From assembly GCA_028277185.1 (NCBI GenBank), contig JANQGQ010000011.1, forward strand, positions 1 through 64,000: a DNA stretch of 64,000 nucleotides. The letters run 5' to 3'. This document shows positions 1-9,083 of this stretch, piece by piece. The stretch is from Woeseiaceae bacterium (GTDB lineage Bacteria > Pseudomonadota > Gammaproteobacteria > Steroidobacterales > Woeseiaceae). The notes under the pieces are model-generated. The model ran no database searches, was not told the origin of the DNA, and worked only from the letters and a program-made list of their open reading frames with translations. Numbering within the stretch: the first letter of the stretch is position 1; each line of letters begins with the position of its first letter. The position numbers were made by a program, and so were the translations under genes.

Positions 1-15
1 TTCTATGTTGTGACG

Positions 16-954
16 TCAAGCTGGACGATGGGGGCGCAACTCGGACTGATCCCGCAGGAGTGCGAAGGCCAGCCTTGCGAGTTTACGCGACAACGCCACA
101 TAAGCGGCGGTCGTGGCCAGACCCCGCGCCCGCAGCCGCTCATAGTAACCACGCCACCGGGCGGTGCGGGCCGCGGCACGCGCGGCATTGAACAACAGTC
201 GACGCACCTCCGGATCGCCGCGCTTACTCAGCTTACGCTGACCGCGCCAGCGGCCCGACTCGCGCACCCGAAGATCGAGTCCCAGATAGGCGATGAAGGC
301 ATCGGCGCTGACAAAGCACCCGCGATGGAAGCTCGCCACCAGCGCCGCGCTACTCAGGGGGCCAATGCCCGGTATCCGGGCCGTGCGTCGGGCGTCGGCG
401 CTGTAACCGGCCTCCCTCAGGCACGCGGCGAGCCTGCGATCGATGAGTGCCAGCGCGCCCTGGAGCCGGGTGAGCAGCGCCTGGCGGGTGCGCGCCAAGG
501 CACCCACCGCCGCCAGCGACTGGGCGATCGTGACCTTGGCCGCGGTGAGCCTGGCCCGCGCGTGCAGCAGCTCGCGCAGCCGGGTGACCGCGCGCGGCGC
601 AAGCTCATAGGGGCGAAGGCGCTCACCTTCGGCCCGCAGGTAGCGCCACAGCAGCCGGGCATCGGCCGCATCGCTCTTGACCCGCACACCCAGCGCCTCG
701 CGGTAGCGCGACAGCCGGCAGGCATCGACCAGGTAAACCCGGTGACCACGCGCCAGCGCGGCGTGCACCACCGCCTCGTGGTAGCGCTGGGTCGACTCCA
801 CCGCCAGCTGCAGCGGCCCGCTGAGCGTGCCCAACCAGCGGCGGATCGCCGCCGGTGTATTGGCCACGCGCATCACCGCCTCGCCCTCGGCAACCTCAAC
901 AAACTCCTTACCCACATCCACGCCCACACAGCGCGCCCTCACTGCCATTGCCAT
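16..954 (-). CDS. IS110-family transposase (DEDD recombinase)
   Basis: This 312-residue protein is an IS110-type transposase. The N-terminal third has the RuvC-like DEDD domain: an early Asp in CVGVDVGKEF, a Glu in AVESTQRYHE and an Asp pair in KSDAADARLL. The C-terminal half carries the Transposase_20 domain with the helix-hairpin-like RIPGIGPLSSAAL block and the conserved SKRGDPEVRRLL segment. Length is normal for the family and the frame is intact, so it is probably active. The start at 954 is supported by GAGGAG seven bases upstream on the minus strand. IS110 enzymes of this group are guided by a bridge RNA encoded in the element's non-coding end, here most likely the stretch above 954. 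Confidence 0.93.
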   Translation of the reverse strand: MAMAVRARCVGVDVGKEFVEVAEGEAVMRVANTPAAIRRWLGTLSGPLQLAVESTQRYHEAVVHAALARGHRVYLVDACRLSRYREALGVRVKSDAADARLLWRYLRAEGERLRPYELAPRAVTRLRELLHARARLTAAKVTIAQSLAAVGALARTRQALLTRLQGALALIDRRLAACLREAGYSADARRTARIPGIGPLSSAALVASFHRGCFVSADAFIAYLGLDLRVRESGRWRGQRKLSKRGDPEVRRLLFNAARAAARTARWRGYYERLRARGLATTAAYVALSRKLARLAFALLRDQSELRPHRPA

Positions 955-1200
955 CGCTCTATCTCCTCATCTAGGCTTGATCCAGCCGGGGACTCACCGC
1001 GTGCTGCCTTGCTGACATCGGCCGTCTATACCGGCTCGATTCCTTATCGGCACTGTCGGTGAAGTGGGGAAGGTGGGCTTACTCTGCGGTTGTCCGTACA
1101 CCTCGCGGTGGCGGATGGGAGCCATACAGCCTCTTCCCTTCCCCGGCGCTTTGAATCATCCCGATTCGCAGCAACTAAGAACATACAAGGGAGCCATCCC
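955..1200 (-). ncRNA. Candidate IS110 bridge-RNA region (non-coding end of the element)
   Basis: About 315 bases between the transposase start and the next gene (stop at 1272) hold no convincing gene. In IS110-group elements the bridge RNA that pairs with donor and target DNA is transcribed from this upstream non-coding end. That is family knowledge; I did not fold the sequence or identify guide loops, and the limits are approximate. Confidence 0.3.
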
Positions 1201-1210
1201 GGTGAACCAC

Positions 1211-1252
1211 CCCCAACCCCGCCATGCGAGGGAGCCCCAACCCCGCCACGCG
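1211..1252. repeat. Imperfect 18-bp direct repeat next to the IS110 element
   Basis: CCCCAACCCCGCCATGCG at 1211-1228 recurs as the same 18-mer with T changed to C at 1235-1252, 24 bp start to start. The pair lies between the element's non-coding end and the downstream gene's stop codon. It could be part of the element end or local target sequence; I cannot tell which. Confidence 0.6.
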
Positions 1253-1271
1253 CGATCGACTAAAACGCCAC

Positions 1272-4200
1272 CTACGCGAGGAGTTCGTTGGCAGCCTCAC
1301 CCCAAGGTTCGAAACAGCTCACGGAGGCCGGACGTGCAATGTAGTAACCCTGGGCGAAACCGACGCCGAGGGAGCCGAGCTTGTCGAGCACTTGCTTCGT
1401 TTCCACCCGCTCGGCAATGGTCTCGATGCCCATGGCCTGTCCGACCTCCCGTATCGCCTTCACCATGCTCTCATCCACGCTGTCTTCCACGACGTTGCGG
1501 ATGAACTGTCCGTCGATCTTGAGGTAGTCGACCGGGAGATTCTTGAGATACGTGAAAGACGACAGGCCGCTGCCGAAGTCGTCGAGGGAAAAGAGGCAGC
1601 CCAGCTTTTTCAGAGTCTGCATGAAGTGTACGACGCGCGAGAGGTTGGAGATCGCCGCCGTCTCCGTGATCTCGAAGCAAATGGCTCCTCTCGGCAGCTC
1701 GTGAGATTCGAGCTCGCTGATCACATAGTCGAGAAAACGGTCCTCGCTGAGTGACGTGCCGGAGAGGTTGATCGCCAGCGTATAGCCGGCCTCTCCCTCG
1801 CTATCGCGGTCGGCAAGCTCGGCGAGCGCTTTATGGATGACCCATCGATCCAGCGTGGACATCAGGTTGTAGCGCTCGGCGGCAGGTATGAACTGATCGG
1901 GACCAATCAGCTCGCCAGTTTCGTCACGCATGCGCAACAGCAGTTCGTAGTGGCCCCGTACGCCATCTTCGGCGTCGCCGATGCCAATGATCGGCTGAAA
2001 GAACAGCTCCAGCCGGTCGTCTTCGACGGCGCTGGAAATCCGCGACACCCACTTCATTTCTTCGTGTCTCAGTGCCGCATCGCTGTCCTGATAGAGATGC
2101 ACCTGGTTGCGGCCTTTGTCTTTCGCGGAGTAGCACGCCACATCGGCCGAACTCATGACGCTCGCCACACCCTTCGCGTCGGCGGTGAACACGACAACGC
2201 CGATCGAGCAGCGCACGGTCGTGAAGGAGTCCTGCCACTCGAAACGATACCCTTCGATCGCATCGCGAATGGTCTCGGCGACCTCCATTGCTCGTTCCTC
2301 GCTGCAGCGCTCGAGCAATATGCCGAACTCGTCGCCGCCGAGACGAGCGAACTCGTCAGTCGAGCGGATGCGTGTCTGCATCAGCTCGGAGAGCTGGCGC
2401 AGCAGTTCGTCGCCGGCCGTGTGGCCGAACGTATCGTTGACGACCTTGAACTGGTCCAGGTCGACGTAAAGAAGCGCATGCGTCGTAGTCGAGTCGCCGC
2501 GGAGGCGATCCAGAGACGCCATGACCCGGTTCTCGAACTCGCTCCGGTTGATCAGCCCGGTGATGGAGTCGTGTGCAGCCTGGTAGCTGAGCTGCCGGAA
2601 CAAGCGGGACTCCTTGCTCGTATCGTGGAACACCATCACGGAACCGATGATGTTGCCGATGCGGTCGCGGATCGGAGCCGCGGAGTCCTGAATCGGCACT
2701 TCGTCGGCCTTCCGCGTGATCAGTATCGAATTCTGCGCCAGCGTAATCACGCGGCCTTCCTTGAGACAGGTCACAACCGGGTTTTCGACGGTAGCTCGCG
2801 TGTGCTCGTTCACGATCGTCATGATCTCGGCGACCGGGCGCCCCCGCGCACCGCGCATGTCCCAGCCGGTGAGATCCTGCGCGACCGGGTTTATGTAGTC
2901 GATACAGCCCTCCGCGTCCGTGGTAATCACCCCGTCGCCGATCGACTGCAGCGTAACCTGAGCGCGCTCCTTCTCCTCGAAGATCCGGGTCTCGGCAAGC
3001 TTCCGGTCCGTGATGTCGGAGATCGTGCCCTCATGAGCGATTACGCGCCCGCTGTCGTCGTAAACGGCACGCGAATTCTCCAGAACGACTATCTCCTTGC
3101 CGTCCTTGCGGCGCAGGCGGTACTCGAAATTGCGCACAAAGCCCTGTGATTCCAGCCGGGCGAAGACCCGTTCCCGGTCGATGGGGTTTACGTACAGAAG
3201 GCTCGTGCGGCCGACCGCTTTGAGATCGCTCATGCTTTCGTAGCCAAGCATCTCGATCAACGCCGGGTTCGCGGTGATGAGATCCCCCTCGCGCGAGACG
3301 ATGAACACCCCGTCGACGACGTTTTCGAACAGTCCGCGGTAGCGCGCCTCGCTGCTGCGCAGGCGCTCTTCGTCCTGCTGGCGATTGATGGCGATTCCGG
3401 CGAGTCGTGCCATCCTCCCAAGGCGATCGAGCTCGTCCGTAGACGGTGCGCGTGCTTTGTCGAGATAGACGTCCAGCGTACCCAACACGCGGTCGAGCGC
3501 GCCGGTAATCAGAAAAGACCAGACGGCGCCGACGCCATTCTGCTCGAGCAGCTCGATGTGTTCGCTCCAGGCCGGCTCGTGCGCGATGTCTCTGACGACC
3601 CTGTCCTGATCGTGATACACCGCGGCGCCCGGAGTCAGACCGTCCGGGCGTACGCGGATCGTATCGAGGCACGCACGAAACTCATCCGTCAGGCTCGGCG
3701 CCTCGCCGACCGACAGACGCTCACGCGCGGCGTCCACCTGCATTACGGCGGCACGCATGCCGCGACCGATGCGCTCGACGAAGTGGCAGATCGCGCGCAG
3801 CGTCCGATCGCAGGGCTGGTTGGCCGCGATCATCTCGAGAACTTTGCTCTGGGCGTATGCCAGCGTCTCGCCGCGCTTACGATCGGTAATGTCGGTGATC
3901 GACACACGGATCAGGCGGCGCCGTCCGTCGGGCAGGCGGCTGAAGCGAACCTCACACGGAATCTCGGCCCCCGTGGAGTCGGTGTGCAGCCACTCGAAAC
4001 TCGGATGCTCGCCGTTCAGCGCTTTGTCTATCCAGCCGCGGCGAACACCGAAGGACGGCGTGCCATCGGGCTGCATTTTCGGGCTGATGGCTTCGGGCCC
4101 GACCGTGAGGAGGCGCGCCCTGGACAGATTGAAGAGCATGCACGCTTTGTCGTTCGCGTCGATGAATCTGTTGACATCGACATCCAGAACGACGATGGCC

Positions 4201-4784
4201 TCGGGCGCGTTCTCCACGAGAGCACGGTATCGCTCCTCGTTCTCACGAAGCGAGGTCTCGGCTTCTTTTCGCTCCGTGATGTCGCGCAGCGTCGCTACGT
4301 AAACGGCACCGTCAGGCGTGTCGATCCGGCTGGCGTTTATCTCCGCGAGAAACTCACTTCCGTCGGCACGGCGCGCCGTGACCTCGCCGCCAGAGTTTTC
4401 GACATGGGTAGCGTCCAGGTTGGACATGAACGGCTCGACGAACTCGGCCATCGTGAGCCCGGTGGCGGCGGGCAGAAAAGTCTCGATCGGCGACCCGATC
4501 AATGCATCCTTTTCGAGACCGAAGAAGCGGACGGACACCTGATTGCAGACCCGAATTTTGCCGGACTCGCCGATCGAAATGAGCGCGTCGGTCACGCTGT
4601 CGAAGATGACTTCGATCGGCGTGGTGTCGGCGAGGGAGCGCGCGGAGACCGTTTCGGAGATCGTCGCTTCCATCCGATCGTAGTGCGCGTCGATCAGTCG
4701 CAACAACTCGATGAAATCGGATCGGCCGACGCTCGACGACTCCGTTGCCTCCCTGATCCTGTCCCTTAGATCGTGTTTCATCAA
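1272..4784 (-). CDS. Multi-PAS/GAF sensor with GGDEF and EAL domains (c-di-GMP turnover)
   Basis: This 1170-residue protein is cytosolic, with no obvious membrane segment. In order: a PAS domain (~56-165), a second PAS (~180-305), a GAF-like domain (~315-475), PAS (~485-600), PAS (~610-725), GGDEF (~735-895) and EAL (~915-1165). The GGDEF domain keeps the exact GGDEF motif (RLGGDEFGIL). The EAL domain has the ELL variant in place of EAL, but keeps the NLS, EITE, DDFGSG, LKIDG and AERVET elements that carry metal- and substrate-binding residues. It probably makes and/or breaks c-di-GMP; which activity dominates cannot be read from sequence. C-di-GMP often controls exopolysaccharide, which fits the locus 20 kb away, but the link is inference. 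Confidence 0.93.
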   Translation of the reverse strand: MMKHDLRDRIREATESSSVGRSDFIELLRLIDAHYDRMEATISETVSARSLADTTPIEVIFDSVTDALISIGESGKIRVCNQVSVRFFGLEKDALIGSPIETFLPAATGLTMAEFVEPFMSNLDATHVENSGGEVTARRADGSEFLAEINASRIDTPDGAVYVATLRDITERKEAETSLRENEERYRALVENAPEAIVVLDVDVNRFIDANDKACMLFNLSRARLLTVGPEAISPKMQPDGTPSFGVRRGWIDKALNGEHPSFEWLHTDSTGAEIPCEVRFSRLPDGRRRLIRVSITDITDRKRGETLAYAQSKVLEMIAANQPCDRTLRAICHFVERIGRGMRAAVMQVDAARERLSVGEAPSLTDEFRACLDTIRVRPDGLTPGAAVYHDQDRVVRDIAHEPAWSEHIELLEQNGVGAVWSFLITGALDRVLGTLDVYLDKARAPSTDELDRLGRMARLAGIAINRQQDEERLRSSEARYRGLFENVVDGVFIVSREGDLITANPALIEMLGYESMSDLKAVGRTSLLYVNPIDRERVFARLESQGFVRNFEYRLRRKDGKEIVVLENSRAVYDDSGRVIAHEGTISDITDRKLAETRIFEEKERAQVTLQSIGDGVITTDAEGCIDYINPVAQDLTGWDMRGARGRPVAEIMTIVNEHTRATVENPVVTCLKEGRVITLAQNSILITRKADEVPIQDSAAPIRDRIGNIIGSVMVFHDTSKESRLFRQLSYQAAHDSITGLINRSEFENRVMASLDRLRGDSTTTHALLYVDLDQFKVVNDTFGHTAGDELLRQLSELMQTRIRSTDEFARLGGDEFGILLERCSEERAMEVAETIRDAIEGYRFEWQDSFTTVRCSIGVVVFTADAKGVASVMSSADVACYSAKDKGRNQVHLYQDSDAALRHEEMKWVSRISSAVEDDRLELFFQPIIGIGDAEDGVRGHYELLLRMRDETGELIGPDQFIPAAERYNLMSTLDRWVIHKALAELADRDSEGEAGYTLAINLSGTSLSEDRFLDYVISELESHELPRGAICFEITETAAISNLSRVVHFMQTLKKLGCLFSLDDFGSGLSSFTYLKNLPVDYLKIDGQFIRNVVEDSVDESMVKAIREVGQAMGIETIAERVETKQVLDKLGSLGVGFAQGYYIARPASVSCFEPWGEAANELLA

Positions 4785-5075
4785 CCGCGCTCGCTGCGAT
4801 TTCGCACCGCTTCGGCGGAAAAGCCCTGAGTCGGACTGCCGCCAGCTTGGTCAACAATAGGCCGGAAAGACCAGACACGTCTGTGAACCAGCGCAGATTC
4901 TGGAAAAAATTTCGGGAAAGTTTTCCCAAAATTGCCGGAGGCGATGAGCTAAGTGCCTGTTTTCCGGTCAATCATGCGGCGCTGGACATAACGCCGTCGG
5001 TAGGAAGAGAAAAGAATAACCAAACGCAGTGCGCGAGGCAAAGATCCGGGCACGGACCCGGCCCGGGAGCTTCCC

Positions 5076-5651
5076 TCAGCGCGGCCTCGCCGGCAACGCA
5101 CGGATGGCGTTGCCGTTCGCGTCCGTCGTGAGCGTGCCGTTTTCCTCGAAACTGCGCGGGCCGCTGCCGACCTGGATCGGAATCGCCATGACCGTCGACG
5201 ACATACCCATATCGGTTTCGACGCCCACGGACACGTTGAGGTAGAGACGTCCTTCGCGCTGCGGTACGACCGTCACCTGTTGCTCGGCCGTCATGGATTG
5301 ACTGTCCGGAAGTGCCGTTGTCGTCGCCAGTTGCTGCGCTGCGAACGCAAGCGCGCTGCCGTCGTTGATCCGATAGTCGACACGGAGCGGCTTCGCGCCG
5401 CGCATTGACTTGAGGCTCAGATCGATGGACAGCGGCTGGCCGACGATCGGCGTGCCGACGATCCGATGACTGATCTGTACCGGACCGCCCGGGCTGACGG
5501 GCTCGTCGTCGATCTTAGCGGCCTTTTCTTCCGGCGACAGACTGGCGCCCGGACCGCTGTCGACGTCGCCGCAGGCCGCAAGCAGAACGGCGGCCGCGAG
5601 TCCCGGAAACAGCGTGCTGAGCTTCGAAAGATACGTGGAAGTCATTGTCAA
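5076..5651 (-). CDS. Small predicted lipoprotein, function unknown
   Basis: This 191-residue protein begins with a short N-region, a hydrophobic core and a lipobox ending LLAAC, then DVDSG. It is probably a lipoprotein. The rest looks beta-rich, with no family I recognise. It starts six bases after the stop of the metalloprotease-like gene upstream on the same strand, so the two are very likely co-transcribed. It may be a partner or chaperone of that protein, which is inference from position only. Confidence 0.75.
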   Translation of the reverse strand: MTMTSTYLSKLSTLFPGLAAAVLLAACGDVDSGPGASLSPEEKAAKIDDEPVSPGGPVQISHRIVGTPIVGQPLSIDLSLKSMRGAKPLRVDYRINDGSALAFAAQQLATTTALPDSQSMTAEQQVTVVPQREGRLYLNVSVGVETDMGMSSTVMAIPIQVGSGPRSFEENGTLTTDANGNAIRALPARPR

Positions 5652-5657
5652 CAGATC

Positions 5658-7802
5658 CTAGTTCGGTGTGATGCTCACGTCGAAACAAACGCGATCCGGA
5701 AAGTCCGTCGGCGAATCGTCGTCACTGTAGCGGAACTCCTGCAGTTCCGCGACGTACAGGCCGGCCGGAAGGGGGTTCTGGCCCACGAACACCTCTTCGT
5801 CCGCGACGCCGCTGATGCCGAACGCCACGAGGTCGCCGTTCCGGAACACAAACAAATCCGGATCGCTGCGATCGGTCGCGTCGTTGGGATCGTCCACGCC
5901 CGGAATTGTCGTCGTGGTCCTGACCGCGAACAGATAGCGGTTGTTCGACGGAATAGTGAAGCGCAGATAGCGCCGCTGCCCGAGCTTGTTGCCGGTTCGC
6001 TCCGACTGGTTGTTGAAGCGGTCGTACTGCTCGTTGACACATACTTCCGTGGTGCCACCCCCGACCGTGATGTCGGTGTACAGCGGAAACACGTCGGGGG
6101 CGCCGCTCGAGTCGTTCAGCTCGCCGTCGCCCCAGCGATCGAAACCCGGTGTCATGTCCTCCCGCGTGAGCTGGTTGTCGAGCCGCTGCTGATCGGCCGG
6201 ATCGAGCCGCGCACGCAGGGCCGTCGCGAAGGAAAACACGGTCGTAAACGAATCCGTGACGGCCTGTTCGCCGATCATCGTCTCGTAGATGGGCTCGAAG
6301 CCCAGGGCAATGTCGTCGTTGTTGCCGTCTTCGACGCTCGTCGCATCGTAGAGGTCATAGAGCAGCCGGACCACGGAGATCTCGTCGTACCAGCCCCGCC
6401 CATCGTAGCTGCCGGACTCGGAGCCGATACCGAAGCCGGTGCCCGCGCCGGCGGGTCCCGTATCGCAGTAGACGGGCTCGGTGAGCGCCATGCCCGCAAG
6501 CGCCGTCGCCCAGCCCTCGCCCCAGGCGAGGCGTGCGTCCAGCCGGTCGCCGATCGCATGCGGTCCGCCCGTGGAGTCGGTTCTGGACAGGACGTCCTCG
6601 AAGTAGTGTCCCCATTCGTGAACCGTGACGTGCTCGTCGAATTCCTCGGTATCGGTGGCCGCGTCCCCGGTGAGGAACAGCTCGCGGTCGCCGCCGCGAT
6701 AGAACGAGGCGGTCAGTTCGCCCGCCGTAACGTCGAGACCGGTCGACACCAGCTTGTTGTTGACGCTCCAGTAAGCGGTCAACGGCTCGAAGCTGGCGTT
6801 CGGGTCGACGCCTGCGACGAAGCTCATACCGGCATAGATCGCGTCGAGCACCGCGAACGGCCCGGCCGCCCGGTCCCCGGTATACGCCGAACCGCCCCAG
6901 CCGGTATCGGCCACCAGATCGAGCGTGAGGGGCACGGACCCCGAGTTGATCGTCGTCGCGAGAGCGTACTGCGGCCCGTTCCGGAACGGCGGGGGATTGC
7001 TATCCGCGTCGCTTGCGTTCGGAATGAAGTTGTCACGAACCGTCACGTCCCAGCTAACGGCTCCCGTGCCGGCCTTGAGTTCGGCCAGAATCAGGACATC
7101 GACTTCGGTGTTCTCCGGGATACCGGCGACGGAATAGTTGCCGTTCCCGTCGCTGGCCGTCGTTCCCAGAAGCTCGCGCGTCGCCGTGTCGACGACCTGC
7201 ACCGTAGCGCCCCGGATGGGCCGGTTCGCGGTCGAAGCGAAGTCGAGACCCTGACAGTTGGGGTTGGGCGGCACGAATTCGTACTGCAGGTTGCCGTTGA
7301 CCGTCACGAAGGCCGCCGCGGCGGGCTCCCGCACCGTAACGCGCACGACGTCGTCCGCGGTAAACGTGCCGTCGGAAACGGTCACCCGAAACTCCAGGTT
7401 TACGGGGACACCGGGCTCTGCGTCGGGAGCCGTGAACGAGGCCTGCAGCGAGTTCGGGCTCGTCAGGCTCACGGGAGGACCCGAGACCTGCAGCCAGGTC
7501 GGCGTGATACCCGCCCCCTCCGGATCGCCGGCACTGGCCGCCAGCACGACGCTCTCTCCCTCGAACGCGACCATGTCGGGACCGGCATTCGCCGCGGGCG
7601 CACGGTTCACCGGAGCCGCGGGCGCCGGCGGCGTGCCGGACGGAGGTGGCGGCGGAGGCGGTGGTGGCGAAGGCGGCGAACCAACGGGAGGCGGCGGCGG
7701 CGACGGCGGGCTGTCCCCGCCTCCGCCGCCACAGGCGGCAACGCTCACGGCCGCCAGCAGCATGCCGAAGACCGCTCTGACCGATGCTGTCCGTTCTCTC
7801 AC
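5658..7802 (-). CDS. Secreted HExxH metalloprotease-like lipoprotein with PKD-type domain
   Basis: This 714-residue protein has a signal peptide with a lipobox (SVAAC, Cys24), followed by a Gly run and a Pro-rich linker to about residue 60. Next come a PKD/Ig-like domain (~66-158) and a CarboxypepD_reg-like beta domain (~165-260). The catalytic-looking region contains HEWGH at 395-399 and GEGW at 428-431, whose Glu429 is a plausible third zinc ligand as in gluzincins. The C-terminal ~120 residues resemble a pre-peptidase-type beta domain. A surface peptidase role is likely; substrate unknown. It is the first gene of a two-gene minus-strand unit, divergent from galE. Confidence 0.8.
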   Translation of the reverse strand: MRERTASVRAVFGMLLAAVSVAACGGGGGDSPPSPPPPPVGSPPSPPPPPPPPPSGTPPAPAAPVNRAPAANAGPDMVAFEGESVVLAASAGDPEGAGITPTWLQVSGPPVSLTSPNSLQASFTAPDAEPGVPVNLEFRVTVSDGTFTADDVVRVTVREPAAAAFVTVNGNLQYEFVPPNPNCQGLDFASTANRPIRGATVQVVDTATRELLGTTASDGNGNYSVAGIPENTEVDVLILAELKAGTGAVSWDVTVRDNFIPNASDADSNPPPFRNGPQYALATTINSGSVPLTLDLVADTGWGGSAYTGDRAAGPFAVLDAIYAGMSFVAGVDPNASFEPLTAYWSVNNKLVSTGLDVTAGELTASFYRGGDRELFLTGDAATDTEEFDEHVTVHEWGHYFEDVLSRTDSTGGPHAIGDRLDARLAWGEGWATALAGMALTEPVYCDTGPAGAGTGFGIGSESGSYDGRGWYDEISVVRLLYDLYDATSVEDGNNDDIALGFEPIYETMIGEQAVTDSFTTVFSFATALRARLDPADQQRLDNQLTREDMTPGFDRWGDGELNDSSGAPDVFPLYTDITVGGGTTEVCVNEQYDRFNNQSERTGNKLGQRRYLRFTIPSNNRYLFAVRTTTTIPGVDDPNDATDRSDPDLFVFRNGDLVAFGISGVADEEVFVGQNPLPAGLYVAELQEFRYSDDDSPTDFPDRVCFDVSITPN

Positions 7803-8059
7803 CAGAAACGCTCCTCTTCCCTAAGACACCGGCCGTCGGGCCTCACCGCCCGAATCCGTATGTTACCCGCCGGATGTGAACGGCAACACAACGAATGGCG
7901 TCCGTATTTGGCGACAATTCGTCTCACATAATGATGTGCGAAGCAGGTCCTGCTTTCCGTCACGTGAGTATTGCTAAACTCCGAGCGAAAAATCGCGGTC
8001 GGGTTCACATAAACGCCATGTGAGGCAATGGCCCGGCTGCGGCCGGTGCGGAAAAACTT

Positions 8060-9070
8060 ATGAGAAACAAAAAGATACTTGTGACAGGCGGCGCCGGATA
8101 CATCGGCAGCCACGTCGTGCGCCAGCTCGGCCAGCGCGGCGAGACCGTAATCACCCTCGACAATCTTTCTACCGGATTCGAAGCGGCTGTCACGTCCGGG
8201 GAACTGGTTGTCGGCGATACCGGCGACGAGAGCCTGCTCGAGTCGCTCTTCTCCGGGCACGACATCGATACCGTAATGCACTTCGCCGCGCATACGATCG
8301 TGCCCGAGTCGGTCGCCGAACCGCTGAAGTACTACCGCAATAACACGGCGTCGAGCCGCACGCTGCTCGACGTCGCCCGGCGCCATGGGGTCCGGCACGT
8401 CGTGTTCTCGTCGACGGCGGCCGTGTACGGCATTCCGCCGGGCGGGATCGCCAGCGAAGACTCGCCCACCGCACCGATCAATCCCTACGGCAGCTCGAAA
8501 CTCATGACGGAGTGGATGCTGCGCGATCTCGCGATCGCCGGCGGGCCGAGCTATGTCGCGCTGCGCTATTTCAATGTGGCCGGCTGTGAGCCCGGAGGCT
8601 CGATCGGACAATCGACGCCCAAAGCGACGCTGCTCGTGAAGGTGGCCTGCGAAGCCGCGGTCGGCCGGAGACCCGGCGTCTCGATCTTCGGCACCGACTA
8701 CCCGACTCCGGACGGCACCGGTCTGAGGGACTACATCCACGTCGAGGATCTGGCGACAGCGCACCTCGACGCCCTGACCTATCTGCGGGCAGGCGGCGAA
8801 TCGGCGACGCTGAACGCCGGATACGGACACGGCTACAGCGTGCGCGAGGTGCTGGCGGCGGTCGAACGCGCTAATGGCGGGCCGCTCAACATCTCCGAGG
8901 AACCGCGCCGTCCGGGCGATCCCCCCGAGCTCGTCGCTGCCGCAGACCGGATCCACGAGCTGCTCGGCTGGGAGCCGCAGTTCGACGACCTCGACACGAT
9001 TGTCCGGACCGCCCTCGCCTGGGAACGCCGGATAGCCGCCCGCGATTCCGGCGCATACTGGGCGGTCTGA
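8060..9070 (+). CDS. galE: UDP-glucose 4-epimerase
   Basis: This 336-residue extended SDR enzyme interconverts UDP-glucose and UDP-galactose, and often the N-acetyl forms. The N-terminus has the Rossmann TGGAGYIGSH motif. The catalytic SSTAAVYG Ser/Thr region and YGSSK (YxxxK) follow, then RYFNVAG and the RDYIHVEDLA signature typical of GalE. Length matches the family. It sits 13 bases before glrK and may be co-transcribed with it. The product could feed the polysaccharide locus. Confidence 0.93.
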   Translation: MRNKKILVTGGAGYIGSHVVRQLGQRGETVITLDNLSTGFEAAVTSGELVVGDTGDESLLESLFSGHDIDTVMHFAAHTIVPESVAEPLKYYRNNTASSRTLLDVARRHGVRHVVFSSTAAVYGIPPGGIASEDSPTAPINPYGSSKLMTEWMLRDLAIAGGPSYVALRYFNVAGCEPGGSIGQSTPKATLLVKVACEAAVGRRPGVSIFGTDYPTPDGTGLRDYIHVEDLATAHLDALTYLRAGGESATLNAGYGHGYSVREVLAAVERANGGPLNISEEPRRPGDPPELVAAADRIHELLGWEPQFDDLDTIVRTALAWERRIAARDSGAYWAV

Positions 9071-9083
9071 TAGTCTTTAAGTC

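Larger units (their letters stand above)
1..1205 (-). mobile_element. IS110-family insertion element (partial at window edge, outer end uncertain)
   Basis: The element is defined by the complete IS110-type transposase at 16-954 plus the non-coding stretch beyond its start codon. IS110 elements usually lack terminal inverted repeats and give no clear target duplication, so I cannot place either end. The end beyond the transposase stop lies at or outside position 1. The other end should lie before the neighbouring gene's stop at 1272; 1205 is a guess. The insertion sits just downstream of a GGDEF/EAL gene and does not break it. Confidence 0.55.

Noticed and set aside
10-1062. Plus-strand open frame over the transposase
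   Set aside because: Antisense shadow of an intact IS110 transposase; composition is Arg/Gln-rich.
5466-7931. Plus-strand 821-codon open frame over the metalloprotease-like gene
   Set aside because: It has no motif, ends in Arg/Gly-rich low complexity from the poly-Pro linker and overlaps a gene with signal peptide, lipobox and HEWGH.
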